Positions 22,566 through 23,807 of a DNA stretch of 23,807 nt are shown in pieces; the stretch's first letter is position 1, and each line of letters begins with the position of its first letter. This DNA is from a virus. The notes below the pieces were generated by a model. It did not search any database. It was not told the origin of the DNA and worked only from the letters and a program-made list of their open reading frames with translations. Both the position numbers and the translations under genes were made by a program. Where the stretch lies: IMG/VR virus record IMGVR_UViG_3300006950_000006, positions 1 to 23,807 of that record; one strand, written 5' to 3'.

Positions 22566-23234
22566 CTATATCCATGAACTACCCAACCCACCACCAACAC
22601 TGCCCTTAACAGGATACAGCATCATGCCTATCATTAGGGTATCAAAGGCATCAGTACCATCAGTGCGATGTTCTAGCAGGCTTTCTTCTGTCTCCTTGTT
22701 CTTCTCCTCAGACTTATCCTTCTGAAAGCCGTGTGATCCAATGCGGACACCTGCATGTTGCAGACCTAGTACCAAGGCTTCATTGTTAGGCTGATTGATC
22801 TGAGGCATTTGGTACTTCTGTCCTTTCAATGCCTGGTCAAAGATCAGGTACTTTTGATCATGCCGTAATGGATTGCCTATGTGCTGCCTGTTCACTGTCC
22901 ATTTGTTCTTCTCGAATTGTGAGCATATCACTGATGCAAAGTCCTCATCACTTACTGCATAGTTACTGCCCAGGGCAGTGTTGTCATAGTAATAAACCAC
23001 TTCTTTTGAATGATGGAAGCGATAGTACTTACAGAAGTCATCAACAACCTCACGCAATTTGCGTTCATACTTCACATAGAACGATTTGATTACTTTAATC
23101 TTAGACCATGATGGCTGTCCACAGACGAGCCAATTGATATCAGAGTTATAATCGAATGCAACCCTGATAGGTTTAGAATAAGTAGACCTATACGACAGTG
23201 GTACAGATAGATACAAGATAAGAGGGAACATCAC
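22566..23234 (-). pseudogene. large terminase fragment, nuclease domain only
   Basis: The 222-codon frame (GTG 23234 or ATG 23231) matches the C-terminal nuclease domain of a Bacteroidota-type TerL, which cuts DNA during packaging. Visible are the first metal-site aspartates in VAFDYNSD (near residue 30), YYYDNTALGS, then KGQKYQMPQINQPNNEAL, GVRIGSHGFQKDKSEEK, and the last acidic site in TDGTDAFDTLMIG. The N-terminal ATPase (Walker A and B), about half the usual 430-500 residues, is missing, and a stop lies 4 codons upstream of the GTG. The first ~15 residues do not look like the family. An insertion sequence starts about 200 bases away, so truncation by rearrangement is likely. A stand-alone nuclease is less likely. 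Confidence 0.75.
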
Positions 23235-23362
23235 AGGGAACGTTTAATGCAATTTTTCATGTAGCTTCTATCATAACAATCGGCACCAAAATAAAAAAAG
23301 AACAGTTAAAAGTGAGCTCTATTTAGAATTGCAACACACCAAAAAAGCGAAAGAACTTTTCT

Positions 23363-23437
23363 ATGGGACCAAAATTAGGTAAGAAATCTGAACTTTCCAA
23401 TCAACAAAAAATCCCCGGCCTATTCGGAGGGCACTGA
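23363..23437 (+). pseudogene. possible gene start interrupted by the insertion sequence
   Basis: A 24-codon frame MGPKLGKKSELSNQQKIPGL runs up to the probable IS end near 23431 and then stops. It is preceded by an A-rich GAAAGAA stretch at a suitable distance from ATG. It may be the start of a gene split by the IS, but it is too short to be sure. Confidence 0.25.
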
Positions 23438-23475
23438 AAAAGTATCCCTCATTAAAAAAGTCCACTGAAAATTAG

Positions 23476-23516
23476 CTGGCAGATGAAGACCTATCTTTCA
23501 TCTGCCAGTTTTTTTT
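23476..23516 (+). terminator. terminator at the edge of the insertion sequence
   Basis: A perfect 12-bp stem CTGGCAGATGAA / TTCATCTGCCAG with a 9-base loop and eight T on the plus strand. It would stop outside transcription from entering the element antisense to the transposase. Confidence 0.8.
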
Positions 23517-23617
23517 CTATCAGTGCGAAGTGCAAATTTTTATATCAAAAGTACTTTTGGGTGCTTAATATGGGATGTTTTTGGGGTATTTTAAGGTATT
23601 TGGGTTCGGCGCCACAA

Positions 23618-23807
23618 TTAGTTCATTAACTTGAGGATTCTTTTCAGGTTTACAGTAAAAATAGCCATTGCACCCTGCATTTGCATACTGGCAATTCCGT
23701 ACGAACTGGCTCTTGCGTATCCATGCACATTTTTTAATTCGCTATTTTTTGCTTCAATCTTATACCTGTGTTTTGCTTTTTCTTTGAAGTAATCAGTCTG
23801 TTGAAAC
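23618..23807 (-). CDS. IS1182 family transposase, C-terminal 62 residues
   Basis: The minus-strand frame entering from the window edge ends with TAA at 23618-23620. It encodes YFKEKAKHRYKIEAKNSELK, then HGYARASSYG, MQMQGAMAIF and VNLKRILKLM. This is the conserved C-terminus of IS1182-type DDE transposases, with the last catalytic Glu in KIEAKNSELK. The rest, including the first two catalytic Asp, lies outside the window. It is oriented towards the terminase fragment. Confidence 0.85.
   Translation of the reverse strand, partial: FQQTDYFKEKAKHRYKIEAKNSELKNVHGYARASSYGIASMQMQGAMAIFTVNLKRILKLMN

Larger units (their letters stand above)
23431..23807 (-). mobile_element. IS1182-like insertion sequence, 3' end (continues beyond window)
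   Basis: The non-coding end probably starts near GCACTGAAAAAGTATCCCTC at 23431. CACTGAAAA is repeated nearby at 23463. A strong hairpin and the transposase 3' end follow. The exact terminal inverted repeat cannot be fixed without the other end. Confidence 0.6.

Noticed and set aside
1-23807. CRISPR arrays, diversity-generating retroelement parts and intact tRNA genes
   Set aside because: No regularly spaced direct repeats, reverse transcriptase or complete tRNA cloverleaf was seen by eye. The only tRNA-like element is the tmRNA end.

Overview
The window looks like most of a prophage, or prophage-derived element, in a Bacteroidota chromosome, probably Bacteroidales or a related order. The evidence is TAnnTTTG-type promoter boxes, A-rich ribosome binding regions, DUF6712-type and Bacteroidota-type phage proteins, and an IS1182-like transposase end. 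It opens with the 3' end of the tmRNA gene (ssrA), a classic integration site. A tyrosine integrase reads away from that gene, and its terminator is shared with an oppositely oriented late region. No second copy of the tmRNA end is visible, so the other attachment site lies outside the window or is lost.

Almost everything else is on the minus strand. Reading from the right: an IS1182-type transposase end (23618-23807); the nuclease half of a large terminase (22566-23234); a 56-residue gene with a perfect inverted repeat ending at its start codon; a palindrome-rich non-coding stretch (about 21.7-22.2 kb); a small accessory cluster of a coiled-coil protein, an ArdC-like protein and a RadC/JAB protein (20.2-21.7 kb); and one secreted cargo protein with its own promoter and terminator (19407-19961). 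Four compact late units follow. Unit 1 (19295-10237) is a small protein, portal, DUF6712 connector, three neck or tail-completion candidates, tape measure and tail hub. Unit 2 (10181-4014) is a giant tail-tip or fibre protein with a C-type-lectin-like domain, a small protein, a beta-helix tailspike and a short accessory protein. Unit 3 (3905-2082) is a lysis cassette: coiled-coil membrane protein, GH73 glucosaminidase, holin and a probable one-piece spanin. Unit 4 (2002-1598) is a lone lipoprotein.

Two observations stand out. First, each late unit is preceded by the same promoter layout: the box TGTCCTTTAA (last base G in one copy), then exactly 18 bases, then a TAnnTTTG-like -7 box, 10-30 bases before the predicted transcript start-to-codon region ends. 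This defines a late regulon with a box that replaces the usual -33 element. Second, the tail and lysis operons are tightly packed and look intact, yet no major capsid protein, head protease, terminase ATPase or major tail tube protein can be recognised. The portal stop and the connector start are only 3 bases apart. The element may be a defective prophage, a tail-like particle, a satellite borrowing heads, or a phage whose head genes lie beyond the window. Searching the rest of the genome for the late promoter would help decide.
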